Source: Sequoia sempervirens
Taxonomy: Eukaryota > Streptophyta > Pinopsida > Cupressales > Cupressaceae
NCBI GenBank assembly: GCA_007258455.2
Contig: VDFB02193867.1
Coordinates: forward strand, 526,132,189-526,196,188
Direction of reading: 5' to 3'
Length of the DNA stretch: 64,000 nucleotides
This document shows, piece by piece, positions 1 to 12,165 of the stretch (positions are counted from its first letter, which is position 1; each line of letters begins with the position of its first letter). The notes under the pieces are model-generated. The model did not search any database. It was not told where the DNA came from and saw nothing but the letters and a program-made list of their open reading frames with translations. The position numbers and the translations under genes are program-made.

Positions 1-151
1 TTCAAAGAAATTTAAACACAATAAATGAATGCACTATACATAATCACTTACTATCTCTACAGAAACGGTGCGTGCAGATTTGGATCTCACTGACACAACA
101 CCAATGTGTTGGAAGTACCACATAACCTCAGACCGAGCCAGAGCTAAAGCT

Positions 152-396
152 GAAAAAACCATCTGAGAAAACAAAAAATTATAAATACATGGAACCATAT
201 CCAACACAAAGGTAGTAGGAGAATTAATGCAACTAAATAAACAGCAGGAAAAATATGAAGGGAGATAAATAACAGAAAAAACCATATGAGAAAACAAAAA
301 ATTATAAATACATGAAACCATATCCAACACAAAGGTAGTAGGAGAATTAATTCAACTAAATAAACAGCAGGAAAAAATGAAGGAAGATAAATAACA
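152..396. repeat. 123-bp tandem duplication
   Basis: Two adjacent near-identical copies, 152-274 and 275-396. Each opens with GAAAAAACCATNTGAGAAAA and contains the same AAAGGTAGTAGGAGAATTAAT stretch. They differ by a few substitutions and a small indel. No coding signal. The rest of 1-657 is AT-rich with a short (GT)n run at 640-660. Confidence 0.9.
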
Positions 397-664
397 TAGC
401 AACATACAGAAACAATGTCAGCATTACAATGTGAATCATGTTATCATAAAATGGCCCTTGCAGTAAGAAACTAATGCAGAGTTCAAATAAAAATTAACTT
501 TAAGGGGATAAAATAGAATTGAGGAACTTAAAAACAAAAAGCAAGGATCTAGATACAAACTAGTCAGGCACAGTTGCAAATTTTACATTTCAACACAGGA
601 AATTTTCTTACTTTTTCTTTTTTGTGAGCGTATGTGTTGTTTGTGTCTCTGTGTGTGTGTCTAC

Positions 665-959
665 CATAGTTACAAGACTTGCCCAGAGTCAGCAAGTACA
701 AAGGCGAGTGGGCCTGGGTGAGTCACAGAGACTGAGACTTGGCAAAGACTTGGCTCCCTTCACAACTGGTCACCCTAACTATGGAAAACCCTAAAAACTT
801 GTTATTCCTTCTCCCAGTGACTGAAAATGATGCCCTCCACGTGCAGACATGCGAAATGTGACTGTAAAGAACGTGACAGCAAAAGATGAGTGGCAAATCC
901 AAATCTGAGTCAAATATCAGCCAAACGGGTCTAAGCCAGTCTGAGTCTTGTAACACTAA
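665..959. mobile_element. Candidate non-autonomous DNA transposon (MITE)
   Basis: The left end reads CATAGTTACAAGACTTG (from 665). The right end, reverse-complemented, reads TTAGTGTTACAAGACTC, so the two form imperfect terminal inverted repeats around TTACAAGACT. The flanks carry TGTCTAC at 658-664 and again at 960-966, a 7-bp direct repeat (8 bp with one mismatch), compatible with a hAT-like 8-bp target duplication. No open frame inside. The right terminus recurs at 24.4, 26.95, 27.14 and 32.17 kb, which supports a dispersed family. Superfamily is inferred only. Confidence 0.45.
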
Positions 960-966
960 TGTCTAC

Positions 967-2515
967 ACACAAAAACATATGACATTTATAATTCTTTAGT
1001 GATTCATAAATCAGACATTCACAGATTACAGTGGTTCAAAAATCACAGAAAATCAGATATAGATTTATAGTTATATGATGATTAACGAAAAAACATGCCC
1101 ATGATACATGATCATTCTTGTGTGCTAATAGCTAACAATTAAATCATAAAAATAAAAAGTAAAATATACAATTCCATTTTTAAAACTAAGAAAACAAATA
1201 CCAATAAGATGATTATCATCCAAGCTAAATAAAATAATATTACAAAAATAGTCATAAAAATATGTCACAGAGAATACTATATAATATGTACCCTACATAT
1301 GATGTATAATAATAAAATGTTACCGAAAACCTAAAATGACAAAATGACAAGAAAGCCTTGCTCTTCCTTCATTGAAGACCAACATTGTGAAAGTAATCTT
1401 TTTCATCTCCCTTCAGACTTTTGACATTCTAGGACATTTGTCTTTAATTCTAACCATAACAATTCATCTGAGAAAGGAATATTCCTTTCTTCGATCCATT
1501 CTAAATCCAAAAATTGTTAACCAATATTCCAATATCATTCTTTTGCAATTCTATTCTTCTAACAATATGAACATCTGTAAGGTCAAATACTACAGATTGC
1601 TGCCCACAGTTAGTTTGATCGCATGATCTGCTTATCATTATGGTGATAGACCCTTCTAAGGGTCTTCAAACACCTTAGCATGATTTTGAAGGACTATTTT
1701 TTATGTTGCATATTCAATACTTCAGTAGTTTTTCTCATGTCATAACAATTGGCAATGAAATTGCTTTGTTTGACTTTTAGGATATCATCCATATGATGAA
1801 AACTTCTTCAAGTACTCTTAGGACGATAACATACATATCCAAGGTTTCAACATGAGTGTAAAAGTTATGTTGCTGAATTTGAGCTGAACAAATCTAGATT
1901 TAGCTCTAGGGAACCTATCCCCTCAAATCAGCCCCAGGACATCATGCCACCTAGTCCAAATTGTGCCCTAAGCAAACCCAAGCATACCTTGGCAAACAGG
2001 GCACTGGCTGCAAAAAGGGTATTTGTTTTTAAGCACGCAATCTTACAAGAAAAAAAACCCTAAAACTGCAAAGAAAGCCTAAAATTAACCTACAAACACT
2101 AACACACACTCCTACCTTTCATTCCAAATTTCAAAAAGCCATTCCTTGTCATTAATCAAGGTTGTTGGTTTTTTTGAGTGTTGAAGGATTGTGAAGGCAT
2201 GTTTGTCAAGTGTTAGCAGCGATCAAACTCCCTGCATTAAGTAGATTCATTATTCAACATTATCTTTTTATAAGCTTCTTGAAATTCTATTTCGAATTTT
2301 CCTATGCTTTTTCAAAAAGTATTATTGTTGTTTCTATTATTCTGAAATGTTATTCATTTTTTAATATATCACTGTTATATTGTTGTTTTTCCATTATTTT
2401 TTATTTTTCAACTTACATAGCCTCAGATTACAACTTTCAATTTTCCTGATATTTGTTTATTTTAAAACATGTCGTTGCAAGTATCCATATAGTTTATAAT
2501 GGCTGTCGGTTCTAA
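967..2515. other. No gene seen
   Basis: AT-rich intergenic DNA. Short frames at 1372-1626 and 2210-2449 have low-complexity, AT-driven translations rich in I, F, L and S, with no recognisable motif. Confidence 0.6.
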
Positions 2516-2733
2516 TTAACTGGGCCCAGAGATGGAAAGGAAATTCAAATACGACCAAGCATCACCTCTTTGGTGACATGTCATGATGATTATACAACTT
2601 GTTGGAGGTGCAGATTAACTTTGGCATTGTAGTCAATGCCATAACAAGTATGAGAGGTCATATAGTCAACTGAAAGGTCAATTGTGTGCAATTGTCAGCC
2701 AAGGAATCAAAATTTATCTAACACCGTACGAAT

Positions 2734-3069
2734 ATGGGTTGCCAAAGGAACATTCTCTCTTACATAGAAGAGCAAGAAGAAATAAATAACGCAACTAAGA
2801 GAGAAAAATCAAAATCACATCCCTTAGCCAAGAAAGGATCGTGGAAAGCTCCTATAGGGCCACCACCTCCTTCTCCAATGGTAGCTGCCACACATCCTTT
2901 CACTACAACATTGTTTTCGCAAGAAGGCAATAGCCCCTTTGTTTCTTGCAAAAGAAGCCCATTAGAAAGGGCATTTCAAAAAGAGGTGAGGGGCATTGCA
3001 AACAGGTTCACTGCACATTGCATTTACAACAATCAGTTTCCTATCAACCTCACTAGATCACCATATTGA
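2734..3069 (+). pseudogene. Longest open piece of the hAT relic
   Basis: A 111-codon open stretch within the transposase relic. The first half is lysine-rich linker (residues 15-35). The last 40 residues match the N-terminal edge of DUF659, with the pattern P-L-E-R-A-F then a basic helix then F-P-I-N-L-x-R-S-P-Y. The frame stops at 3067-3069 and the match continues in other frames, so the Met at 2734 is unlikely to be a real start. Confidence 0.6.
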
Positions 3070-3800
3070 CGAGAAATGTTGACAACAATTAATCAAATAC
3101 CCACAAGTTATACAAGTCCTATATGAAAAGATGTGTAGTGTGCACAACCTTATTGGCAAAGGAAAAAGATTTTATAGAGACGTCACTAGAGCCAACCAAG
3201 AATTCATGGACCAGAACATGTGTCCGCCATTTCTAGTCCATTAAATGATTGCAAAAATAGGCCCTTAATTAAAGTCATTGTAGTGTACCTAAAGGGGCTA
3301 TGCTTTTAAAGGCAATTGATTGTGAGGTGAAAGTGAAGAATGCAGATCTTCATTGCCAACATCATTATAGAGGCGATTGAGATGGTGGGTACTCAAAACA
3401 TTGTCCAAGTCATAACAGACAACGCCAAAAAAAACAAGGCAGAAAGTTTATTGGTGGTGGCAAGATCAGGCTTGTGAAAGTGTGAGAGGCATTAAGCACC
3501 ATGGTCATTAGCAATAAAGGCAATCAAATTCAAAGAGTGTCTGAAAATTCAAAGCATTAGTACTAGATGATAATTGGTGAACTCATGTGGATCATCTTTT
3601 GAGTTTCACCAAGCCCATCACCAATGTGATCAAGTTTGCCAATATGAATCATTGGTGTTTGGGCAACATATATGACGGCATCGACTCCACGATAAAACAA
3701 CATAAAAGTCATATTAGCATTTAAGGAGAATGATCCTAAATAATTTTCAAATGCTCGCAAAGAATCACTGTTGATTGTTGAAACAAGATCACCACACCCT

Positions 3801-4137
3801 GTTGGCCTTGCCGTTGCACCAAAAGGTCGACCTGTCAATGCCCAATACAAGCGTCAGTCAAGATCCACAAGAGGCGGTTAGACCATGTCACAAACCCAAG
3901 CGTTGTTCTGGACAAGGAAGACCAAGGGACACACCATCTTGCAAAATTTCCAAAGCGAGGGGTTTCAACCTATGACTAGCTCTGATACCAATTGTTGGCC
4001 TTGCCATTGCACCAAAAGGTCGACCTATCAATGCCCAATACAAGCGTTAGTTAAGATCCACAGGAGGCAGTTAGACCATGTCACAAACCCAAGCGCTATG
4101 CTGGACAAGGAAGACCAAGGGACACACCATCTTGCAA
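3801..4137 (-). repeat. 193-bp tandem duplication of a copia LTR edge
   Basis: GTTGGCCTTGCCNTTGCACC recurs at 3801 and 3994, so the period is 193 bp. Between the copies, GCTCTGATACCA (3979-3990) is the reverse complement of the TGGTATCAGAGC primer-binding site used by copia elements. This makes the unit the end of a minus-strand copia LTR plus its primer-binding site. It interrupts the hAT relic. Confidence 0.65.
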
Positions 4138-4769
4138 CACACCCTAGTATCTCCTGGCATTCGATTTGTCACTAAATTACTACAGCACAAAGATACACTC
4201 TTTACTCAAAAGGATGGGACCATAATAAGACATTTAAGTTAGTGATGGGTACAAGGAAGCATTCACTAGAATCTTTCCAAATATAGATGTAGAGAAAACA
4301 ATTGTGGGTAACTTCGATAGTTCTATAACTTCAATGAATCACAATCCTACAACTCTAGGACAAGTGTAGGAAAGATGCTCACACATGATGGTACCTCCAT
4401 GGCCAAGGCTCTATTTACCTACAATCTCTTGCAATCAAAGTTCTATCATAGGGATGCATTTTTTATTTTCTTAAAGCTACTTTTCTTTGAAATCTATTTG
4501 TTATATTTTATAATTGCAAATGTTGTATTGACTTTGTCTCCAATCTCAATAAGTTATGATTTCTTCTTTAGCTAAGTAGAGCTAGAGTAATACTCCTCTA
4601 TCCACTTAGTTAAGCACAATCAATTGGGTGTAAAAAAGGAAAATGATTTGCTCCATGTGCATTCCAATGTGTGCCTCTTGTAATATATTGAAGCCAAGTA
4701 CAAGGGAGGGCAATGAGGAATTGAGATGTAATCCTTGAGCATGCCAACTTGGATGTTTCTATTGCATGG

Positions 4770-5229
4770 CTTGCCATGATCTCTTTAGAAGATGAGAGGA
4801 TTACTACCCAAGATGTAACTAGTGGAGTGGCTTTAAGGCTGCTTGTGATTCAAACAAACCAAGTGATGACATTGATGCTCTCAATGTAAAGCAATATGAG
4901 GATAATTGATTGTAATTTTATATTAATTTGACATTTGACATTGATTATCAATTATGTTTTCAATTCTCTATTTTTTCTCACAGAAATGGGTATTTTTATA
5001 TACTTTTTGTATTGTATGTATATATATATATAGGCCTTACAAACCCATTGAAAAATATTGGCATACCAAGGAACCTGAACCCATACCAAAACTAGCAACT
5101 TAGAGTAAAATGTTTGCTCTCAAGGCATGTCAATGAAAAAACACTCAAAACTAGCATATCGCTTAAGCCAAAAAAGAAACATGCCCTGCAGCAGTTCTAT
5201 CGGCTCAAACTTACACCTCCATTGACCTA
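4770..5229. other. No gene seen
   Basis: AT-rich intergenic sequence with a short (TA)n run near 5015-5032. Nothing coding is recognised. Confidence 0.5.
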
Positions 5230-5234
5230 CATTC

Positions 5235-6562
5235 TGTCATGTCCCCTCGCACAGTCTTGGATTAACCTGCTCACATAGAAAATCGAAGGAGAAATGGCCA
5301 TGCAATTATTAATAATCAAAGATTGAAAGCATTAAAGGAATTGGGGAATCAATTATTAAAATGGCAGTCAGGGATAATAATTAAGGATAATATTAACAAC
5401 ATAATTATCCCTTAAGCAATATAGCTAACAAAAAACATGTCTGTTGGGACGGATGCATACGTTGAAGGGATATGTCCCTCAAGCCAGCGGTAGATATAAG
5501 AAGAAGCGAGGTTCAATAGCAAAGGGATCAGATGAGAAGTAAAGAGAATAAAGAGGGAGAGACCAGCAAGCATTCAGCAGCATCGTCTTTCATCAGGTGT
5601 ACCCTCAGACACCTAATATAAACCAATCTAATTACATATCATTTTATGCTTCAACTTATGATTCATTCCAGCAGTGATACTGATATGTCTGCATTAATCA
5701 CTTATTTGCAGCAATTTATTACATTTGCATTACTGGCATCCCCATAACAGCAATTGAATTCCTTACCTTAATTCATAATCATATCTATATACTGTTTAGT
5801 TGTTCTTAGGCCATTAATCTATATGCATTGGATAGTCTAGGGATTAACTGCCTTCATAAGTATCGATCTGTTCAAATGGACTAACAATTATCTTAGACAG
5901 CAACATGTTTTCATATGCATTAATGCCTGTTACCTTAGACATGGATTTATGTATTTACATATGTTACTCTTCATGTATGATTAGAAAGATATAATGTTTA
6001 TAGCTATGATTGTGTATTAATATCAATGAATAGTAATGTAGTTGAATGTCTGAATCTGCTTGAAACCACGCTTGGGGGAAGGGGCCTGGAGAGAGCGATA
6101 CGGGTTCCACTTATAGCCTCCCAATCCGAAGGAAAGGATGGGCCATGGAGGGGTGGAAGGGCCAAGACCGATCAGGAGCTTTGTTTGTTCCCACAAGTGG
6201 GCGAAGTGCTTGTTGAGGTTGAGACATGGTTGGGGAAAGCAGGTACAAGTCGCCAACAGGGAGAGTTGTGGTATACAACCTCTTAGGTTGGTATATGGCT
6301 TTGGGCGTACCCACCATGTCACTCCTAGTAACAATAGGTTGCATCATTGATAATCTATTAATGTATTGTTATGGATTAATGCTAACCAATGTATACATAG
6401 GCGTGTGTGAATGTGTTTATGGTTTTGACGGCAGGTTTACCAAGTTCGGATTACCATCATCAAGGAGTTATTCATTGATGAGGTGGAAACCTTCACCCTA
6501 GTTAATTAATATTGTGACCTATAGGCGAATTCTAGAGCACATTTTGGACAAGGGACATTACA
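5235..6562 (+). mobile_element. Solo LTR with 5-bp target duplication
   Basis: Starts TGTCATGTCCCC and ends GGGACATTACA. It is flanked by CATTC at 5230-5234 and 6563-6567. The length is 1328 bp, similar to the gypsy LTRs nearby. No primer-binding site or coding region adjoins it, so it is read as a solo LTR left by recombination between the two LTRs of one element. Strand is assigned from the TGTCATGTCCCC end, which resembles the 5' ends of the other LTRs. Frames inside (6026-6501) are incidental. Confidence 0.75.
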
Positions 6563-6567
6563 CATTC

Positions 6568-7414
6568 GAGCATAAGGAAAAAATAATTAAAAAAGAATTT
6601 TTGGACATGTAAGAATTGAAGTGTATTCTAGATGGCATTAGATTTGAAATAGTGTAGACCACAAGGGAATTGGACATATCCACTTACTTGAAGAAGATGA
6701 AAATTTTGAATTGGGGAGAGGTGAACAACAAGGGAGAGATGACATCAAGTTGAATACATGATTTCCTACCTTTGAAGCATGAGAAGTTGTACATAGTTCA
6801 ACATTCTATAGGATCCTTCCTACATGTGATTTATCCATAGGCTTAACTTGGCAGAGGAACAATCCCTAACATAGTCTATGACCCAAAATGGCCCACCAGA
6901 TTCAAATGGAGGCAATGGACTCTCTTCTTGGCCATATCCAAAGGTTAAAAAGAAGATGAAAAAGAAAGCAATTATGGATGCAAGATGACAAAATAAATTG
7001 ATATAGATGGCATAGAGACATCAAAATAAGAGCTAGCATGTGTAAAACACAAATGATTATGGAGATGACGAGGATAGTGGGACAGGGAGGCTACCACAAG
7101 TAGAAACATCAAACCTTGAGAGTATAACTTCAAGAACATTTTTTACAAGAAATAGAGCTTAGTGATTTTGTAACATGTACCTAGTTCTTTTGTAGTAAAT
7201 ATCAGTGCACCCTATTTTGTTACCCACATTGCACCATCATAATCCACATTAGCCATCCCTTATGTTGGAGGCACGAGCCTCAGTGGGGATCCATCATTGA
7301 GTGCAAATGAAGACCTCCTTGATAGTCTTAAGACTATCCCTAACATAAACCATATAAGGAAACTTTATGAAGATCCTAAATCTATCACATTATCAAAGGA
7401 TTAGATATTGACTT
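6568..7414. other. Unclassified relic sequence
   Basis: Sequence flanking the solo LTR. Some stretches (6570-6720) translate on the plus strand into charged, coding-like runs broken by stops. I cannot assign a family. Together with 17115-18584 this may be the older DNA into which the chromovirus inserted. Confidence 0.3.
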
Positions 7415-8276
7415 AGCAGTGGTAAGCACCTACACTACAACACAAGAAGGAACTTAGTGTACTAAGACAAAAGCAGGTTCTTGGGAGGGAGGTGACACAA
7501 GTGGACGAGTAAGGGAGCAGAATCAATATGAAACAAACCCTATGGTGTTTGAATCTGACCTTCTGGTTTTCTGAGTGTTTTTGTTTATTTGATTTTAAGG
7601 GTTTGGATGCTGAAAATGAAAATAATGGATATACACAATTATAGGAAAGGAATGCTTAAAATAAATGAAACCTAGTTGATTTTTACTGATTGTAAACACA
7701 AACAAGACATACCCATTTGCTGATCATGAATTTAATAAGTCTAATTTTTATTACAGCAGCCTGTATGGCAAGAATTTCCAAATGCCTAGCACACATATGC
7801 TGAAAGTTAACGTTAGAAATGATGAGGATCCATGGGGAATATGAAAGCAGTGGTAAGCACCTACACTACAACACAAAAAGGAACTTAGTGTACTAAGATA
7901 AAAGCAGGTTCTTGGGAGGGAGGTGGCACAAGTGGACGAGTAAGGGAACGGAATCAATATGAAACAAACCTTGTGGTGTTTGAATCTGACCTTCCGGTTT
8001 TCTGAGTGTTTTTGTTTATTTGATTTTGAGGGTTTGGATGCTGAAAATGAAAATAATGGATATACACAAATATAGGAAAGGAATACTTAAAATAAATGAA
8101 ACCTAGTTGATTTTTATTGATTGTAAACACAAACAAGACATACCCATTTACTGATCATGAATTTAATAAGTATAATTTTTATTACAGCAGTCTGAATGGC
8201 AAGCATTTCCAAACGCCTAGCACACATATGTTGAAAGTTAACGTTAGAAATGATGAGGATCCATGGGGAATAGTCA
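7415..8276. repeat. 431-bp tandem duplication across an LTR border
   Basis: Copies at 7415-7845 and 7846-8276. Each begins AGCAGTGGTAAGCACCTACA, runs through about 115 bp of flank including the CAATA target site, and continues into the first ~310 bp of the chromovirus LTR. The left copy therefore holds an LTR fragment that breaks off at CCATGGGGAATA and restarts with flank. The duplication must post-date the insertion, or be an assembly artefact. The copies differ at many single bases, which argues against a trivial artefact. Confidence 0.85.
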
Positions 8277-9364
8277 GGTGCCACCTGAGAAACTGGGCCA
8301 AAAGACAGATCGCCCTATCTCCTAGCTAACATGCCCTCCAAGGACAGTACAGCCTATGTACAGCTGCAACACATGCAAATCAGATGTGACTTTTGCTGCT
8401 CTGAATTCTCAGATGAATGGAAATCAATGGTGCGCCTAAGACATGTGCAACTGATTAGAAGAAGTACGGCCCTGAAATCTTGATCCACGAGCTTGGAAGG
8501 ACTAAATCTTCAACTCCCATATGCTGGTTTATTGTTGGTAACCTGCAACTAATTAAATTTACAAACCTGTGTTCCAAATCTGCAATGATAATCAAAAAAC
8601 CTGATTTATTCTTCAAAGCAATACTCAATATTTATGCTCATATGTCGATCCCTGTGTGAGACCAATCAAGTAGGATCCTTGGACAATCTGGCACGCCTGT
8701 AGAACCTGTTCTAAGAGAGCGTATCCATCCTCAATCAGCCATGAAAACAAACTTGCAGCAGCAGCTCACAAAATGAATATATATTCTGAATGATGAATAA
8801 TGAGCCAAACCCTTGCCTTATGGAGAAGTACGCCACTTTTAGGTTTTCAGCCTTTGACAAATCAAAAAAAAATATCTTCTCTTGAAAAGCAACGCCAATT
8901 TTCAATAGCACTTATAATTTAATATAAAATCATTTGCCAAAGTGACTTTTCACTTAAATACTTCATAAAGTGACTTTTTCACTTAAATATTTCATAAAGT
9001 GACTTAATTCACTTAAATACTTTATAAAGTGACTTATGATATTCTTTTAATAAAGTCACTTTCACTTTATAACATTAAATCACTAAATCACTTAATAATA
9101 GAATATTACTAAATGACATGACTTAATATATCCATAACTCCTGGCCCGAATATCCAAAAGACCCCTCGAGAGTGTCCCATGACCAAGATCAACTGCAAGT
9201 GTGCCATCACTAACCCAAAATGTCACTTACTTAAAATAGTAAGTAACAAGGACAAGTCCTGAAACCCCTCAGAAAGATTCCCTAATCATCATGTTAGCCT
9301 ACAAGAACCATAGTAATAGGCTAACCCTGTTCCTCGAGCCACTAGCTAGGAAGGGGACATTACA
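7960..9364 (-). repeat. 3' LTR of the chromovirus
   Basis: 1405 bp. Reading on the minus strand it starts TGTAATGTCCCC and ends in GTTTCA. Its partner is 15703-17109 (1407 bp). Both contain a run of short 'AAAGTGACTT' repeats (8935-9070 here; 16685-16820 in the partner). The pair differ by scattered substitutions, so the insertion is not very recent. Confidence 0.9.
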
Positions 9365-9380
9365 GTCTGCCCTCCCTGAA
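9365..9380 (-). promoter_or_regulatory. Polypurine tract
   Basis: On the minus strand TTCAGGGAGGGCAGAC lies directly before the 3' LTR start TGTAATG. This is the expected site and composition for the plus-strand priming tract. Confidence 0.75.
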
Positions 9381-9404
9381 ATTGTTTGTCCTCAAGCAAT
9401 CTCA

Positions 9405-10380
9405 TCATAGGATGCTGCAATATATCCTCATTCTCCCAAGTTGCATCCTCATCTGGCAAGTTCTTCCACTTAACCAAATTTTCCTGATTACTCTGCGCCT
9501 CAAATGATGCTCCCTAGTATCAATGATAGCCTCAGGAATCAAAATCAATTTCCCCTCCTCATCCAGGGGTGGTAACGTTGTAGGTGTCACATTATGTCCC
9601 AACGCCTTTTTGAGGCGAGATACATGAAACACGTTGTGAACCCTACACTCTTCCGGTAACTCTAGCTCATAAGTCACTTCACCAATCCGTCTGGAAACTC
9701 GGAATGGGCCATAGGACCATGGCTTGAGCTTCTCTGAACCACTCTTCCTCAAAGTGGATTGCCTGTATGGCTGCAGCATAAGATACACCATATACCCCTC
9801 CTCGAAGGAACGCTCCACTCTGTGTTGATCTACGTATTGTTTTTGTTGATTTTGTGCCTTTTGAATGTTCTCCTTCAGAGAACTCATGATATCCTGGTTG
9901 TCCTGTAACAAACCCTTCGCACTCAGCACTCTACTATCTCCGAATAGCAAATCCAAAAAATTGGGAGCATCATACCCATAAAGTGCCATGAATGGTGACA
10001 TTTGTATAGACATGTAGAGCGTAGTATTAACAATACTCACATAAATGCAACCACCTGACCCATGCCTTCTCCTGCCCCGCAATGCAGTTCCTCAAGTAGC
10101 CCTCCACCCATTTATTACCTATCTCGGTCTATCCATCTGTCTGTGGATGGTAGCTCATGCTCAAAGTGAGTTTCATGCCACTAAGCTTGAAGAGCTCCTG
10201 CCAGAAATGACTCATAAATCTGCTATCCCGATCATATACTATATTTTCAGGCAACCTGTGCAATCAGAATCTCTCTGAAAAAAAAATCAGCAACCTACAC
10301 TGCCGTGAAAGTAGTTGAAATAGGGAAAAACTATGCAAACTTCGTGAGCCTATCAACCACAACATAAATGCAATCCCTGC
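9405..10380 (-). pseudogene. Chromovirus integrase core and C-terminus with chromodomain remnant
   Basis: At 10380-10100, reading leftward, motifs of the integrase core are visible: DRDSRF with the second catalytic Asp, then SYHPQTDG followed by a stop in place of the usual Gln, then TE with the catalytic Glu. The frame at 10082-9405 gives the MSPFMALYGYDAP region and the GPFRV..VAYELELP-like C-terminal domain ending in HNVFHVSRLKK. Beyond it, IPEAIIDTREHHLRRR leads into a chromodomain. Its core (VKWKNLPDEDATWE in another frame near 9430-9480) is separated by a frameshift. Integrase joins element cDNA to host DNA, and chromodomains are thought to steer it to heterochromatin. Not functional here. 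Confidence 0.8.
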
Positions 10381-10381
10381 C

Positions 10382-11047
10382 CTAGGTTTTGGATAAACCC
10401 GTGATGAAATCCATGGATATGCATTCCCACTTCCGACTAAGAATGGGTAGAGGCTGTAGTAGTCCTGTCGGAAAAGTATACTCTTGCTTGTTCTGCTGAC
10501 AAGTGGGACACTCTCTAACATACTTGAGAACCTCTGATTTGAGCCCCTTCCAAGTGAACCGCTCCCTAACTTTCCTGTCGGTTTTTAAGTAACCCAAGTG
10601 GCCTACCATAGGGGCATCATGAAGAGCTCTCAAAATCCTCTTTTTCATAGAGGATCCTGGTGCAAGGAAAATCCTCCCTTTGTAAATGATGAGGTCATTC
10701 ACAAGGGTGTACCTATCATCTGCAACTGTACCATCAATGAACTCGGAAGCCCACTTATCCTTTGCATACTCAGCTGCAATAAGACTCCTCCAATCCTCTG
10801 TTACTTCACCTAGAGAACACAAGCAGGGTCTCCTTGAAAGGGAATCAGCAACTATATTTCTCATACACTTGACATATTCTATGTCAAAATCATAAGCCTG
10901 TAGCTTGCTGACCCATTTTTGTTGTCGATCATTGAGGTCACATTGACTTAGGAAATGTTTCAGATTGTTGTGATCAGTCTTCACCAAAAATTTGTTGCCC
11001 ACCAAGTACTGCCTAAATTTTGCCAATGCATGCATGATGGCTAACAT
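10382..11047 (-). pseudogene. Chromovirus RNase H end and integrase N-terminus
   Basis: A 221-codon open stretch. Residues 1-60 are the end of the Ty3-type RNase H (KTDHNNLKHFL, then DSLSRRP at residues 67-73). Residues about 130-180 hold the integrase zinc-binding HHCC domain: HDAPMVGHLGY supplies the histidines and CPTCQQNK the cysteines. The C-terminal WECISMDFITGL contains the first catalytic Asp of the integrase core. The rest of the core follows at lower coordinates in other frames. The Met is internal to a polyprotein, not a natural start. Confidence 0.88.
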
Positions 11048-11071
11048 ATCCTTGTCGTAAATGTTGTAACC

Positions 11072-11290
11072 TCACTCAGGACCACGAAGTTTCCTGCTCT
11101 CAAAAGTGATGGGGTGCTTATCTTGCATCAAGATAGCACCAATGCCCTCTCCTGAGGGACCACACTGTAGTTCGAACGTCTTTGTAAAATCTGGAATAAT
11201 GAGAACCGGATACGAACTCATCAACCGTTTGAACTTCTCAAAGCACTGTTGTGCTCCTGGTTTCCAATCAAAAGCCCCCTTCTTCGTCAA
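11072..11290 (-). pseudogene. Chromovirus RNase H N-terminal part
   Basis: 73 codons matching the RT-RNase H junction and first RNase H strand: FDWKPGAQQCFEKFKRL, then the PVLIIPDF motif, then ILMQDKHPITFESRKL. The expected catalytic Asp of the usual 'L(E/Q)TDAS' motif is replaced in ELQCGPSGEGIGA, so this copy had probably lost RNase H activity. A stop lies between it and the downstream frame at 11047. Confidence 0.8.
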
Positions 11291-11412
11291 GGCTATAAGT
11301 GGGGCGGCCTGCTGTGAAAAGCCCTTGACAAAGCAGCAGTAGAAACCACATAACCCAAAGAACCCCTTCAGCTAAGTGAGATTCGTGGGTGGAGGCCAAT
11401 CGACTATAAACT

Positions 11413-12165
11413 TCACCTTCTCAGGATCCCCTCAGCACTAATGATATGCCCCAAGTACAATAACTCCCTCATACCAAAATCACATTTTGATTCCTTGGCG
11501 AATAGAGATTCACTCTCCAATATGCCCAACACTGAATCCAAATGTGTCAAATGATCCTCCCAAGTATTGTTGAAGACTAGTATATCATCGGAAAAGCCAA
11601 GGATTGTCTTCCTCAACTGATCTCTGAAGATCCAGTTCATACAATACTAAAAGGTAGTTGGTGCATTGGTTAGGCCAAAAGGCATAACCAAGAACTCATA
11701 GTGACCGTAGTGGCATCAAAATGTTGTCTTCTCCACATCCCCCTCTCTAACCCGGATTTGATGGTAACCAGATCGAAGATCAATCTTGGAGAAGAAACAG
11801 GCTCTGTGCAATTCATCTATCAACTCATCGATGCACAGAATGGGGCACCTATTCTTAATGGTCTTTTTATTCAGGATTGTCTTTTTATTCAGGGCTCTGT
11901 AGTCAATACACATCCGTAAGGTGCCATCTTTCTTCACTAGGACAACAAAAGATGCAAAGGGACGTTTACTCGGTTTGATGTGACCCATATCCAAAAGTTC
12001 CTTTATCGTCTTCTCAATCTCGTCCTTCATCCTCTTGGGATGCTTGTAAGGAGTAATGATGACCGGTTTAGTGTCGTCCTTAAGCTCTATAATGTGCTCA
12101 AACCCTCTGTCGAGTGGTCTCCCATAAGGTAAACCCTCAAACACCTTACTGTGTTTGTTTTTCAA
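11413..12165 (-). pseudogene. Chromovirus reverse transcriptase
   Basis: Two overlapping-order pieces. 12165-11716 begins with [13 protein letters not shown] and carries the fingers and palm: [40 protein letters not shown] (Asp of motif A inside KIDLRSGY). A short in-frame duplication gives '[11 protein letters not shown]'. 11640-11413 carries GFSDDILVF, the DD motif of the active site, then the connection region LYLGHIISAEGI. A stop near 11641-11650 and a frameshift separate them. RT copies the element RNA into DNA. Confidence 0.88.

Larger units (their letters stand above)
2520..4760 (+). pseudogene. Decayed hAT-type transposase (DUF659 class)
   Basis: A relic of a plant hAT transposase, the enzyme that excises and inserts hAT DNA transposons. 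Pieces appear in the expected order in changing frames. Near 2690 there is a stretch like the end of the BED-finger region. At 2900-3065 there is a segment of the LERAFQKEVR...PINLTRSPY type, which is the start of DUF659. At 3290-3430 comes GAMLLKAIDC, then IEAIEMVGTQNIVQVITDNA. At 3655-3690 there is a GNIYDGID-like piece. At 4630-4680 NDLLHVHSNVCLL matches the C-terminal dimerisation region. Stops and frameshifts occur throughout, and a duplicated copia LTR edge sits inside (3801-4137). Family assignment is from remembered motif order; there is no intact product. Confidence 0.7.

Noticed and set aside
723..956. 77-codon minus-strand frame as a small gene
   Set aside because: It lies wholly inside the candidate MITE and has no motif or start context.
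2210..2449. 79-codon frame resembling a membrane protein
   Set aside because: The hydrophobic F/I/S/Y run comes from T-rich DNA; no conserved feature.
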